Shown here piece after piece: positions 50,008-58,195 of a stretch of 64,000 nt of DNA. Made by a program: the position numbers and the translations under genes. The notes beneath the pieces are model-generated. The model had not been told where the DNA came from, made no database searches, and saw only the letters and a list, made by a program, of their open reading frames with translations. Origin of the DNA: Streptomyces narbonensis (GTDB lineage: Bacteria; Actinomycetota; Actinomycetes; Streptomycetales; Streptomycetaceae); assembly GCF_014649015.1 (NCBI RefSeq), contig NZ_BMSF01000010.1:276431-340430 (forward strand), read 5' to 3'. Position 1 is the first letter of the stretch; every line of letters starts with the position of its first letter.

Positions 50008-50993
50008 GTCAGGACCACCCTTCGGTCGGCGGCGGCGTACAGCAGGTCGGCGACGACGCCGGCGAGGACGACGGCCACGCCCATCACCATGACCACGCCC
50101 ACCACCACCGGCAGGTCGATCTCGCGCACGCCGTCGATGAGGGTCTTGCCGAGCCCGGGGATGCCGAAGAGGGACTCGGTGAGCACGGCTCCGCCGAACA
50201 TCGAGCCGAGGTCGACGGCGCTGATCGCGATGACGGGCGGTACGGCGCCGCGCAGGGCGTGGCGGGTGACGACGGCCCGCTCCCCCACGCCGTACGCGCG
50301 GAAGGTGCGGATGTGGTCCTCGGCGAGCGTCTCCAGGGTCGAACTCCTGGTGAGGCGCGCGTATTTGGCGGACTCGAAGAAGCCGAGGGTCAGCCAGGGC
50401 AGCAGCATGTTCCAGGCCCACTGCTCGGGGTCCTCGCCGAGCGGGACGTAGCTCGGGAAGGGCAGCCACTGGAGGTGGGCGCAGACGACCATGAGGAGCA
50501 GCAGCCCGAGGATGAAGACGGGGGTTCCGGTCCCGGCGAGGGTGAGGACGGTGAGGATCCGCTCGGTCGGGCCGCCCCGGCGCAGCGCCGACAGCAGTCC
50601 CGTGCCGACGCCGACGACGAGCCAGACGACAAGGGCGCCGAGGGCGAGCGAGGCGGTGGCGGGGAGCCGCTCCAGGACGAGCCGGGTGACCTCCCTGTCG
50701 CTCTGGTAGGAGAGCCCGAGGCACGGGGCGTCGCAGTGCACGACGGCGGTGCCGGTGGAGTAGTCGCGGCCGGCGAAGACGCCCTGGAGGAAGTGCAGGT
50801 ACTGCGCGAGGACGCTCTCGTTCAGGCCGAGTTGCTCGCGGACCTGGGCGACCTGCTGCGGGTTGCAGCGCTCTCCGCAGGCGAGACGGGCGGGGTCGCC
50901 GGGCGCCAGGTAGAAGAGGGCGTACACGAGGACCGAGAGCGCCAGGAGGACGAGCGCGGCACCCGCGAGCCGCTTGAGGACGTAGCGGGTCAT
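50004..50993 (-). CDS. Peptide-type ABC permease, DppB type
   Basis: The 329-aa permease has a first helix AGAALVLLALSVLVYALFYL followed by APGDPA, as in DppB/OppB, five further helices and the EAA loop region AYGVGERAVVTRHALRGAVPP. The ATG at 50993 is overlapped by the stop of a 57-codon repeat ORF (ATGA), which suggests that translation is fed from that ORF. It is downstream of the DppC-type gene, the reverse of the usual B-C order. Confidence 0.93.
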   Translation of the reverse strand: MTRYVLKRLAGAALVLLALSVLVYALFYLAPGDPARLACGERCNPQQVAQVREQLGLNESVLAQYLHFLQGVFAGRDYSTGTAVVHCDAPCLGLSYQSDREVTRLVLERLPATASLALGALVVWLVVGVGTGLLSALRRGGPTERILTVLTLAGTGTPVFILGLLLLMVVCAHLQWLPFPSYVPLGEDPEQWAWNMLLPWLTLGFFESAKYARLTRSSTLETLAEDHIRTFRAYGVGERAVVTRHALRGAVPPVIAISAVDLGSMFGGAVLTESLFGIPGLGKTLIDGVREIDLPVVVGVVMVMGVAVVLAGVVADLLYAAADRRVVLT

Positions 50994-51180
50994 CGGGAGG
51001 TCTCCCTAGGGGTGGTCATCGGGAGGTCTCCTCGCGTGGTCATCAGGAGGTCTCCTCGCGTGGTCATCAGGAGGTCTCCTCGCGTGGTCATCAGGAGGTC
51101 TCCTCGCGTGGTCATCAGGAGGTCTCCTCGCGTGGTCATCAGGAGGTCTCCTCGCGTGGTCATCAGGAGGACTCCTTGCG
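50989..51180. repeat. 24-bp tandem repeat array (8 units) between permease genes
   Basis: Eight head-to-tail 24-bp units: five identical (51037..51156), and degenerate ones at 50989..51012, 51013..51036 and 51157..51180. On the transcribed minus strand nearly every unit contains GAGGAG, 8 nt, then ATGACC, that is a Shine-Dalgarno plus start. The outermost units contain the real dppC stop and dppB start. There are no spacers, so it is not CRISPR. Confidence 0.97.
50990..51163 (-). CDS. 57-codon repeat mini-ORF bridging the two permease genes
   Basis: Starting at the ATG that overlaps the DppC stop (TGATG, 51163), the 24-bp repeats form one open frame: (MTTRGDLL) five times, MTTRGDLP, then MTTPRETSR. 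It ends at a TGA (50992..50990) that overlaps the dppB ATG by ATGA. Every repeat has its own GAGGAG at 8 nt from an in-frame ATG. Translational coupling from DppC to DppB through this ORF is the inferred role; the peptide itself may have none. Confidence 0.6.
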   Translation of the reverse strand: MTTRGDLLMTTRGDLLMTTRGDLLMTTRGDLLMTTRGDLLMTTRGDLPMTTPRETSR

Positions 51181-52152
51181 GGTGCCCACGCGCAGCCGGC
51201 TCGCCTCGCGCGGGTCGAGGGCCGTGCGGACCGCGTCGCCGAGGACCGTGAAGGCGAGCACGGTGACGAAGAGCAGTCCGGCGGGGAGCAGGACGTACGC
51301 GGGGTCGGCGCGGAACCAGGTCTGCGCGGTCGACAGCATCTGCCCCCAGGACGGGGTGGGCGGGGTGACGCCCACGCCGAGGAAGGAGAGGGACGCCTCG
51401 ACGACCATGTTGGTGGGGACGAGGATCGCCGCGTAGGTGATGACGGGCGCGGCGAGCGCGGGCAGGAGTTCGCGGCGGGCGGTCCGTCGGCGTCCCGAGC
51501 CGGCGAGCCGGGAGGCGGCGACGAAGTCGAGGCTCTTGAGGGTGAGCGTCTGGGCGCGCACGATCCGGGAGGTGCCCGCCCAGCCGAGCAGACCGATGAC
51601 GAGGATCAGCAGCAGCGGGCGGGGGAAGTCCCGGGGGACGACGGCGGTCAGCGCGATGGCGAGGACCAGCATCGGCAGGGCGACGAGCACGTCGGTGATC
51701 CGGCCGAGGAGGCCGTCGACCCAGCGGTTGCCGAGCCCGGCGGCGAGGCCGACGACGACGCCGAGGGCGACCTGGACCGCGGTGGCGCCGACGGCGACGA
51801 GCAGCGAGATCCGGGCTCCGTAGAGGAGGCGGACGAAGAGGTCGCGTCCGGTGCCCGGTTCGACGCCGAGCCAGTGGTCGGCGCTCGCCCCGCCGAAGGA
51901 GCCGTACGGGACGCCGCCGCGGGCGGAGTCGACGAGGTCGTCGTGGTACGCGTAGGGGTCCTGGCCCGTCAGGGCGGCGAGCAGCGGCGCGGCGAGGGCG
52001 AGGAGGACGAGCAGGAGGAGCACTCCGGCGGAGACGAGGGCGGCGGGGCGGGTGCGCAGCCGCCGCCAGGCCTGCCGGGCGGCGCCCGGGGCGGGGGTGA
52101 CCGCCCCGGGCGCCGAGGTGTCGGCGCGTGGTGCGCCGGTCAGGGCGGTCAC
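51163..52152 (-). CDS. Peptide-type ABC permease, DppC type
   Basis: The 329-aa protein has a cytoplasmic N-terminus followed by LVSAGVLLLLVLLALAAPLL and the DppC-family segment GVEPGTGRDLFVRLLYGARISL. The EAA loop is FVAASRLAGSGRRRTARREL. The end KESS-stop lies in the outermost unit of the 24-bp repeat array. The GTG start overlaps the substrate-binding protein stop (GTGA). It forms the heterodimeric membrane channel with the DppB-type protein. Confidence 0.93.
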   Translation of the reverse strand: MTALTGAPRADTSAPGAVTPAPGAARQAWRRLRTRPAALVSAGVLLLLVLLALAAPLLAALTGQDPYAYHDDLVDSARGGVPYGSFGGASADHWLGVEPGTGRDLFVRLLYGARISLLVAVGATAVQVALGVVVGLAAGLGNRWVDGLLGRITDVLVALPMLVLAIALTAVVPRDFPRPLLLILVIGLLGWAGTSRIVRAQTLTLKSLDFVAASRLAGSGRRRTARRELLPALAAPVITYAAILVPTNMVVEASLSFLGVGVTPPTPSWGQMLSTAQTWFRADPAYVLLPAGLLFVTVLAFTVLGDAVRTALDPREASRLRVGTRKESS

Positions 52153-53882
52153 TTGACCGAGACCTGCGAGATGTCGAGGACGCCGGTCCAGTCGCTGATG
52201 ACGACGTTCTTGATGTCCTTGCCGACGAGCCGCTTGTAGACCGGGTGGAAGAGCGGTACGTCGAGCGCCTGCTCGCCGATCTTCTTGTCGAGGGCGCCCC
52301 AGCGGACGGCGGCGGCCTTGAGGTCGGTCAGCTTGTTGATCTCGTCGATCTCCTTGTTGACCGCCGGGTCGTTCAGCTGCGCGTGGTTGTAGTTGGAGCC
52401 GTTGGTGACGATCTGGCGGCCGTCGAAGATCGGCGCGAGGAACGGGCCGCCGGCCGGCCAGTCGGCGCCCCAGCGGGAGAGGAAGAGACCGGGCGCGTCC
52501 TTGACGCTCCAGCGCTTCTCGTTGAAGGAGTTGGGCTCCTGGCCGTCGAGCTTGACCGTGATGCCGGCCTTGCCGAGGGCCTCCTGGACGGCGGTGGCGA
52601 TCTCGGGGCTGGTGGCGCGGTTCTGGGCGGTGGAGTGCAGGAGGGTGACGGTGAGCCCGTTCGGGTGTCCGGCCTCCTTGAGGAGTTGCCTGGCCTTGGC
52701 CGGGTCACCGGTCTTGCCGGCCGGGAAGTGGTCGTACGGCGTGAAGCCGAAGGACTTCTGCTCGGGCAGGAAGGTGGTGGCGGGCTCGGCGAGCGCGGAG
52801 CCCCCGGCGGCGTTGACGACGCTGGTGCGGTTGACCGCGTACGCGATGGCCTGGCGCACCTTCGGGTTGTCGAAGGGCTTCACCTTGGGGTTGAAGGCGA
52901 GGTAGTTGGTGAAACCGAAGTGGCCGGTGCCGACGCGGGCGGCGAGCGCCTTGTCGGAGCCGATCTGGGCGAGTTCGGCCGGGCCGAGGTTGGTGTCCGT
53001 GGTGACGGCGGCGGCGTCGGCCCCGGAGGAGGTGGCGAGGCGCTGGTTGATGACGGCCTCGTCGAGGCCGGACCGGACGTCGACGCGGTCCGGGTAGGCC
53101 TTGCGCTCCTCGTCGGTCTTCGGGTCCCAGTGCTCGTTGCGCTCCAGGACGAGCCGCTCGCCGTCGTTCTCGTTCTCGACGACCTTGTACGGGCCGGAGG
53201 AGACGGGGTGCTCCTCGTACTTCGCGCCGGTGTCCTTGGCCTTGGGGACGGGCGCGAACTGGGTCTGCGTGGCGACGAAGGGGAACTCGCCCTCGGGCTT
53301 CCTCAGCTTGAAGACGATGGTCCGGTCGTCGGGCGTGACGACGGACGCGAGACCCTTCTTGTCCTTGTAGGGGCCTTCGTACGTGTCGCCGCCGACGAGC
53401 CAGTCGCGCAGGTAGGGGGCGCCGCCGGAGAGCTCGGCGGCGAAGGAGCGCTCGATGCCGTACTTGACGTCGGCGCTGGTGATGGGCGTGCCGTCCTCGA
53501 ACTTGAGGCCCTCCTTGAGGGTGTACGTCCACTCCGTGGCGTCCCTGTTGGGCCGGCCGAGGTCGGTGGCGAGGTCGGGGACGACCTTGCTGCCGGCCGC
53601 GCCCGCCTCGCGGTTGCGGGTGGTGAGCGTACGGAAGACGAGGGAGGGGACGTTGCCGCCGCCGGAGGTGTAGAGGCGGGCGGGGTCGAAGTCGGACTGG
53701 GCCTCGCTGTTGAGGACGGTGAGCGTGCCGCCCTTCTGCGGGGTGCCCGCGGCCGCCTTGCCGGCGGCGCCTCCCTTGGCGCCGGTGTCCTCGGGTCCCG
53801 CGCAGGCGGCGGCGCCCGTGGCCAGGACGAGACTGACGGCAGCCGCTGCCACGCGGCGCGAAATGACGGACGATTGACGCAT
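52149..53882 (-). CDS. Peptide-type ABC substrate-binding lipoprotein (SBP family 5)
   Basis: The 577-aa protein has a signal peptide with lipobox AAAC (Cys27). The mature family-5 fold has KGGTLTVLNSEAQSDFDPA, YTLKEGLKFEDGTPITSADV (pieces), FGFTNYLAFNPKV and KVRQAIAYAVNR. It captures a peptide or related ligand outside the membrane for the permeases downstream. The ATG at 53882 has GAGAGG upstream. First structural gene of the operon, preceded by a 240-nt leader and a 31-codon leader ORF. The ligand is unknown. Confidence 0.93.
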   Translation of the reverse strand: MRQSSVISRRVAAAAVSLVLATGAAACAGPEDTGAKGGAAGKAAAGTPQKGGTLTVLNSEAQSDFDPARLYTSGGGNVPSLVFRTLTTRNREAGAAGSKVVPDLATDLGRPNRDATEWTYTLKEGLKFEDGTPITSADVKYGIERSFAAELSGGAPYLRDWLVGGDTYEGPYKDKKGLASVVTPDDRTIVFKLRKPEGEFPFVATQTQFAPVPKAKDTGAKYEEHPVSSGPYKVVENENDGERLVLERNEHWDPKTDEERKAYPDRVDVRSGLDEAVINQRLATSSGADAAAVTTDTNLGPAELAQIGSDKALAARVGTGHFGFTNYLAFNPKVKPFDNPKVRQAIAYAVNRTSVVNAAGGSALAEPATTFLPEQKSFGFTPYDHFPAGKTGDPAKARQLLKEAGHPNGLTVTLLHSTAQNRATSPEIATAVQEALGKAGITVKLDGQEPNSFNEKRWSVKDAPGLFLSRWGADWPAGGPFLAPIFDGRQIVTNGSNYNHAQLNDPAVNKEIDEINKLTDLKAAAVRWGALDKKIGEQALDVPLFHPVYKRLVGKDIKNVVISDWTGVLDISQVSVK

Positions 53883-54122
53883 CGGAGAAGACCTCTCGGA
53901 GAACTGCGGGCGGGAAAAGGGAATTCCACGCGGGCAGCGGCGAGCGGCTGATTCCGGGAGAAATGACGAGCACCGGAACCGGAACAGCACAGGGGAAAGC
54001 CGCGCCTGCGGGAGGAGAACACCCGGGCGCGGAAAGGCATCGGCGGTGACGGAAATACGGAAAAGGGCCGACGTGCGCTCGGGAGGGGGTACCACCCGGG
54101 CCTCTGGGCCCAGGAGGGAGCG
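53883..54122 (-). promoter_or_regulatory. 240-nt leader between leader ORF and SBP gene
   Basis: No gene. In transcript order it holds GC-rich potential hairpins just after the leader-ORF stop (GGGCCCAGAGGCCC and GGTGGTACC) and then CCCTTTTCCGTATTT. This layout could serve as an attenuator after the leader ORF. The structure has not been folded computationally, so this is tentative. Confidence 0.4.
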
Positions 54123-54218
54123 TCAGCTACAGAGAATGTCGGCGACGGCGTGCCGGGTCACGCCGATGAGCGCCAGCTCAATGGCGGCGCGATCGAAGGC
54201 GACGTGACGGTGCGACAT
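54123..54218 (-). CDS. Putative 31-aa regulatory leader peptide (leaderless)
   Basis: The ATG at 54218 to TGA at 54123 encodes a peptide starting MSHRHVAFDRAAIELALIG and ending VADILCS. There is no Shine-Dalgarno, but the -10 element of a near-consensus promoter ends 7 nt before the ATG, so transcription should begin at its A: a leaderless ORF. A Cys one codon before the end and an RHV-type opening recall actinobacterial cysteine-responsive leader peptides found before sulfur genes. Its role in controlling the SBP operon is inferred. Confidence 0.55.
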   Translation of the reverse strand: MSHRHVAFDRAAIELALIGVTRHAVADILCS

Positions 54219-54225
54219 GCCGAGA

Positions 54226-54254
54226 AATATGAACGAACGCCCGAGCGATGTCAA
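54226..54254 (-). promoter_or_regulatory. Near-consensus housekeeping promoter of the ABC operon
   Basis: TTGACA (54254..54249), exactly 17 nt, CATATT (54231..54226) on the minus strand. The expected transcription start falls on or next to position 54218, the A of the leader ORF ATG. Confidence 0.75.
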
Positions 54255-54273
54255 CGCGCATTGCGGATTTTGC

Positions 54274-54287
54274 GAGACGCGCGTCTC
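54274..54287. promoter_or_regulatory. Palindromic operator candidate
   Basis: GAGACGCGCGTCTC is a perfect 14-bp palindrome located 20 bp upstream of the -35 element of the ABC operon promoter, a position suited to an activator. The regulator is not identifiable here. Confidence 0.5.
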
Positions 54288-54365
54288 ACCATGTGATCAT
54301 CGCGCGGGCGGACGGGCACTCGGCCCGCCGCCCGGCGCGCGAAGCCCGGCAGAACAGACGGAACA

Positions 54366-55895
54366 TCAACTTCCGGGATACACCCAGGGGTTGGGGCGAC
54401 AGACGATTCCATCGACCTTCAGCGACTTCGTCTGCTGCTGCATCACGGGCGCGAGCGCACCGGGAGTCGCGCAGCTCACGTGTCCGTGGCCGAGCCGGTG
54501 CCCGACCTCGTGGTTGATGAGCATCTGGCGATACGCGTACATGGCCTTGGGCCCGAAGGTCTCCGAGCCCTGCGCCCAGCGGAACGCGTTGATCATCACG
54601 CGCTCGGTGCTGGCGGAATCGCAGGACACGTTGTCGACGGTCGTGTCGAGTCCGGACTTCCGGCACCAGTCCCCGGTGGTGCCGGGGCTCGCGAGCGTGA
54701 TGACGAACTGGGGCTCCCCGGAGGAGATCCGCTCGAAGGTCATCGCGCCCTGACCGGCCCAGCTGCGTTCGTCGTTGAGCGTCTTGTGCACGGCCGACGC
54801 GAAAAGCTCCGGGTCGAGCCCGATTCCCTTCTCGATGTCGATCCGGTAGCGGACGAGGCGCCCCTTGCCCGGCGCCTTCTGGAAGCCCGGCACGGCCGCG
54901 AACTCCCCGGAGCCCTTCAGCTTCGGGTCGATCGGGAACTGACGCGTCATGAGCTGCTCGTACGTCGGCGCCGGGGCCGACGCGGACACGGAGGGCGCGG
55001 CGGTCGACGGACGTGACGGGGTGATCCGGTCGTCGGACCGGGAGGCGGTGTCGTCGCCCACGGCGCGCTCGGCCGGCCCCTCGGCGGCATGGGCCACGCC
55101 CGGCGCGTCCGCCCGGTCGGCGACCTGTCCGGCGACGACGACGGCGAGGACCGTGGTGACGGCGGCGGCCGCGATACCGGTCAGGGTGCGTCCCTTGAAG
55201 GTCCGGCCGGCGGTCCCGTCGGCCGGGGTCCCGTCGCCGTTCTCCGTGCCGTCGTCCGCTCCGGTCGCACTCTCGCGCCGGGGTCCTGGGATGAACGGGC
55301 CCTGGGGGTCGGCCTGTTCGGCCGGGGGCGCGTCCTGCTCGGGCGCGGCGGCCCGGTGCGAGCCGCGCCGGTGCCCGTAGCCCTCGGGCCGCGGGCCGGC
55401 GCCCTCGTCGTGCTGCGGATGGCCGCCCCGCACGGGAGTGGTGCCGTACGCGGGGATGCCGTATGCGGGCGTGCCCGGGGTCCCGTGCGCCGGGGTGTCG
55501 AAGACCCCGCCGCCGTACCCCTGACCGCTGGAGGTCCGGCCGCCGTACCCCTGGCCGGCGTACGACTGGGGTCCGTAAGGAGTTGCTCCGTACTGCGGGG
55601 TCCCGTGCGCCGGCGTTCCGTACGGGGGTGTCCCGTACTGAGGCGTGCCGTGCGCCGGCGTGCCGGTGGCGTCCTGGCCGTCGCCCGGTGCCCTGCGGCG
55701 GCGCCCCGTCCCTCCAGCCTGCCCGGGTGCTCCCCCGGCCTGCCCGGTGCCCGCGGTCCGGGGCTGCCCGGTCCCCGCGGTCCGGGGCTGTCCGGCCGCG
55801 CCCTGCGGCGCCGCACCCGTCGTCCGTCCGGCCGCCGCGCGCTGCTCGGCGCCGGGCACCGAGGGCGCGGGGCCCTTGCGACTATGTCGTCCCAC
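54366..55895 (-). CDS. DUF3152 metzincin-like exported/membrane-anchored protein
   Basis: The 509-aa protein has residues 1 to about 250 disordered and Gly/Pro/Tyr/Gln-rich with repeats (YGTPAHGTPQYG type). A single membrane helix follows (TGIAAAAVTTVLAVVVAGQV near 270-290). The extracytoplasmic C-terminal DUF3152 domain ends with HEVGHRLGHGH (462-472), matching the metzincin zinc motif HExxHxxGxxH, and includes several Cys. A secreted-side metalloprotease is therefore plausible though unproven for the family. The GTG at 55895 follows GGGAGC, and lies 9 nt after the hydrolase stop, so they are co-transcribed. Rv3207c is the mycobacterial counterpart. Confidence 0.87.
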   Translation of the reverse strand: MGRHSRKGPAPSVPGAEQRAAAGRTTGAAPQGAAGQPRTAGTGQPRTAGTGQAGGAPGQAGGTGRRRRAPGDGQDATGTPAHGTPQYGTPPYGTPAHGTPQYGATPYGPQSYAGQGYGGRTSSGQGYGGGVFDTPAHGTPGTPAYGIPAYGTTPVRGGHPQHDEGAGPRPEGYGHRRGSHRAAAPEQDAPPAEQADPQGPFIPGPRRESATGADDGTENGDGTPADGTAGRTFKGRTLTGIAAAAVTTVLAVVVAGQVADRADAPGVAHAAEGPAERAVGDDTASRSDDRITPSRPSTAAPSVSASAPAPTYEQLMTRQFPIDPKLKGSGEFAAVPGFQKAPGKGRLVRYRIDIEKGIGLDPELFASAVHKTLNDERSWAGQGAMTFERISSGEPQFVITLASPGTTGDWCRKSGLDTTVDNVSCDSASTERVMINAFRWAQGSETFGPKAMYAYRQMLINHEVGHRLGHGHVSCATPGALAPVMQQQTKSLKVDGIVCRPNPWVYPGS

Positions 55896-55903
55896 GCCCC
55901 GGA

Positions 55904-56869
55904 TCAGCTCCCGCCGTCTTCGGCGATCAGTTCCCGCGCGGCCTGGGCGACCGTCTCGGGGTACTCCATCATTGCCACGTGCCCCGCCTCCGGCAGGGTC
56001 AGCAGGCGCGAGCCACGGAAGGCGGCGGCCGCCTTCCGGGCCATCCTGTACGAGACGAGCTGGTCGCGCCCGCCGTAGACGAGCAGCGTCGGCGCGAGCA
56101 CGCGCTCGGCCTGCCGCCACAGTCCGTGCTGCCCGCCGAGCGTGTAGGCGTCGACGATGCCGCGCGAGGAGCGGGCCATGGCGTCCCAGAAGTACGGGAG
56201 CTCAAGGCGCCGCTCCATCTCCTCGACGGCGTGCAGGAGGCCCTCGTCGGTGACCCGGCCGGGGTCCCCGTAACAGAGCGAGAGGACCCCGCGGACCCGC
56301 TGCTCGGGCGTCCAGTCCCGGGAGAGCCTGGCGAAGAGCGAGGCGACGCCGGGCACCGCGAGCATCACGGTGGGCCAGGCGGTGCGCTGGGCGCGCAGCT
56401 CGGGCAGGGCCGGGGAGATGAGTGTGAGGGTGCGGACCAGGTCGGGCCGGACGGCGGCCACGCGGGTGGCGACGGCGCCGCCCAGCGAGTTGCCGAAGAG
56501 GTGGACCGGTCCGCGGCCGCCGGCGTCCAGGAGCCGGATGACGGCCCGGGCGTGTCCGGTGACCGAGTAGTTGCCGTCGTCGGGCGGCGGGGAGTCGCCG
56601 AAGCCGGGCAGGTCGACGGCCTCGCCGTCGACCTGGTCCGCGAGCAGCGGCATGAGCGCCGACCAGTTCTGCGAGGAGCCGCCGAGGCCGTGGACGTACA
56701 GCGCGGGCGGCAGACCGGCGCGGGCGCCGGGGCGGGCGCGCACGGTGAGGGTGAGTCCGGGCAGGGCGACGGAGCGGAGCTCCTCGCCGTCGGCGACCCG
56801 TACGGGGCGGATCCGCGGTGCCTGCGGTGCGGCGGCGGTCCGGGTTTCCGGCAGCTCGGTCGAGGACAT
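55904..56869 (-). CDS. Alpha/beta hydrolase, LipV-like
   Basis: The 321-aa protein has oxyanion YVHGLGGSSQNW, nucleophile elbow GNSLGG, acid YGGRDQLVS and histidine EAGHVAM: a complete catalytic triad of a serine esterase/lipase type. No signal peptide. The substrate is not deducible; M. tuberculosis lipV (Rv3203) is a comparable gene in the same neighbourhood. It is upstream of and tightly linked to the DUF3152 gene. Confidence 0.9.
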   Translation of the reverse strand: MSSTELPETRTAAAPQAPRIRPVRVADGEELRSVALPGLTLTVRARPGARAGLPPALYVHGLGGSSQNWSALMPLLADQVDGEAVDLPGFGDSPPPDDGNYSVTGHARAVIRLLDAGGRGPVHLFGNSLGGAVATRVAAVRPDLVRTLTLISPALPELRAQRTAWPTVMLAVPGVASLFARLSRDWTPEQRVRGVLSLCYGDPGRVTDEGLLHAVEEMERRLELPYFWDAMARSSRGIVDAYTLGGQHGLWRQAERVLAPTLLVYGGRDQLVSYRMARKAAAAFRGSRLLTLPEAGHVAMMEYPETVAQAARELIAEDGGS

Positions 56870-57011
56870 GGCCGCAATATTACGAGACGATCACGCGAGG
56901 GCGTGTGTGGGTGCCGTCACAAGTGCGTGTGCGGCGGGGCGCGTGTGCTCCTACGCTCGAAGTGAGGGCCATCGGAGAGGACCGCGGACCCCGCGCGCCG
57001 GAAGGAACCGC

Positions 57012-57227
57012 ATGACTGTCGATCCGACCGAGCCGGACACATTCGCCGAGGAAGAGGACGTCGTGCTCGACCAGGAAATCCCCGAGGCCGACGCCGCGGA
57101 GCAGCACACCGAACTGCAGCAGCGCGAGGACGAGCGCCCCACCCATATCGAGCACGAGTCGGCGAACGAGGCCGACGCGTCCGACCAGGCGCGCGTCGTC
57201 ACGCTCGACGAGGACGACTACCGCTGA
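57012..57227 (+). CDS. Small highly acidic protein
   Basis: A 71-aa protein with nearly 40 percent Asp/Glu, no hydrophobic core, and Gln/Glu-rich centre (EQHTELQQREDERP). It is probably intrinsically disordered. A strong GAAGGAA lies before the ATG at 57012, supporting a real gene. No domain recognised. It is co-directional with the TetR gene 146 nt downstream. Confidence 0.75.
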   Translation: MTVDPTEPDTFAEEEDVVLDQEIPEADAAEQHTELQQREDERPTHIEHESANEADASDQARVVTLDEDDYR

Positions 57228-57373
57228 TTTGTTCGGTTTAATCTTGAATCGACTGTCGACCGGGGCGTCCGGTCCATGAAATTCTGCGTTCGCACCGCGC
57301 ACAGCCGGGTTACCCAAAAGTACGATGGCGACGCGGCGCGACAGCGCGCATGGATCGATTCTTGGGAGGCCGC

Positions 57374-58033
57374 GTGAGCGCCATCGAGCAGACAGAGGCA
57401 GCACGCCCTCGGGGCACGCGCCTGCCGCGACGTGCCCGACGGAACCAGCTGCTCGGCGCGGCCCAGGAGGTCTTCGTCGCCCAGGGGTACCACTCCGCGG
57501 CGATGGACGACATCGCCGAGCGCGCGGGTGTCAGCAAGCCGGTGCTCTACCAGCACTTCCCCGGAAAGCTGGAGCTCTACCTGGCCCTGCTCGACCAGCA
57601 CTGCGAGGCCCTCCTCCTGGCGGTGCGCACGGCCCTGGCCTCCACCACGGACAACAAGCTCCGCGTCGCGGCCACGATGGACGCCTACTTCGCGTACGTC
57701 GAGGACGAGGGCGGCGCCTTCCGGCTGGTCTTCGAGTCCGATCTGACCAACGAGCCCGCCGTGCGCGAGCGCGTGGACCGGGTCAGCCTGCAGTGCGCCG
57801 AGGCGATCTCCGACGTCATCGCCGAGGACACCGGGCTCTCCAAGGACGAGTCGATGCTGCTCGCCGTGGGGCTCGGCGGCGTCTCCCAGGTCGTCGCCCG
57901 CTACTGGCTGTCCAGCGAGTCCAAGATCCCCCGCGACAAGGCCGTGGGCCTGCTGACCTCGCTCGCCTGGCGCGGCATCGCCGGCTTCCCGCTGCACCCG
58001 GTCGACGGACAGCTGAGCGCCGAGGGCCACTGA
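57374..58033 (+). CDS. TetR-family regulator, FasR-like
   Basis: A 219-aa protein with the TetR HTH: LLGAAQEVFVAQGYHSAAMD, IAERAGVSKPVLYQHFPGKLELY (pieces). The C-terminal ligand domain includes FRLVFESDLTNEPAVRERV. It resembles mycobacterial Rv3208 (FasR, activator of fatty acid synthase genes), which also precedes the DUF3107 gene (Rv3208A). Role in lipid control here is by orthology only. The GTG at 57374 has GGGAGG upstream. Confidence 0.88.
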   Translation: MSAIEQTEAARPRGTRLPRRARRNQLLGAAQEVFVAQGYHSAAMDDIAERAGVSKPVLYQHFPGKLELYLALLDQHCEALLLAVRTALASTTDNKLRVAATMDAYFAYVEDEGGAFRLVFESDLTNEPAVRERVDRVSLQCAEAISDVIAEDTGLSKDESMLLAVGLGGVSQVVARYWLSSESKIPRDKAVGLLTSLAWRGIAGFPLHPVDGQLSAEGH

Positions 58034-58195
58034 GCCGCGCGACCGGCCCCTCCCCCGCCCGGCCCCGGGGCATTCCCGCGGGCTGTTCGCTCCTGGCGTG
58101 CCGCCGCTGAGCCGTACGCGTCCCCTCACCGGGCTAATGTGTGCAGCGTACGGCGCGGAAGTCGCGCAACGCTGACCGTTCGGAGGGACATAGCC

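Noticed and set aside
50989..51180. CRISPR array interpretation of the 24-bp repeats
   Set aside because: Units are contiguous without spacers and contain translation signals; no cas genes are present.
42901..56869. Genomic island between moeZ and DUF3152
   Set aside because: No integrase, transposase, att repeats or clear composition change; the genes look like ordinary Streptomyces chromosome.
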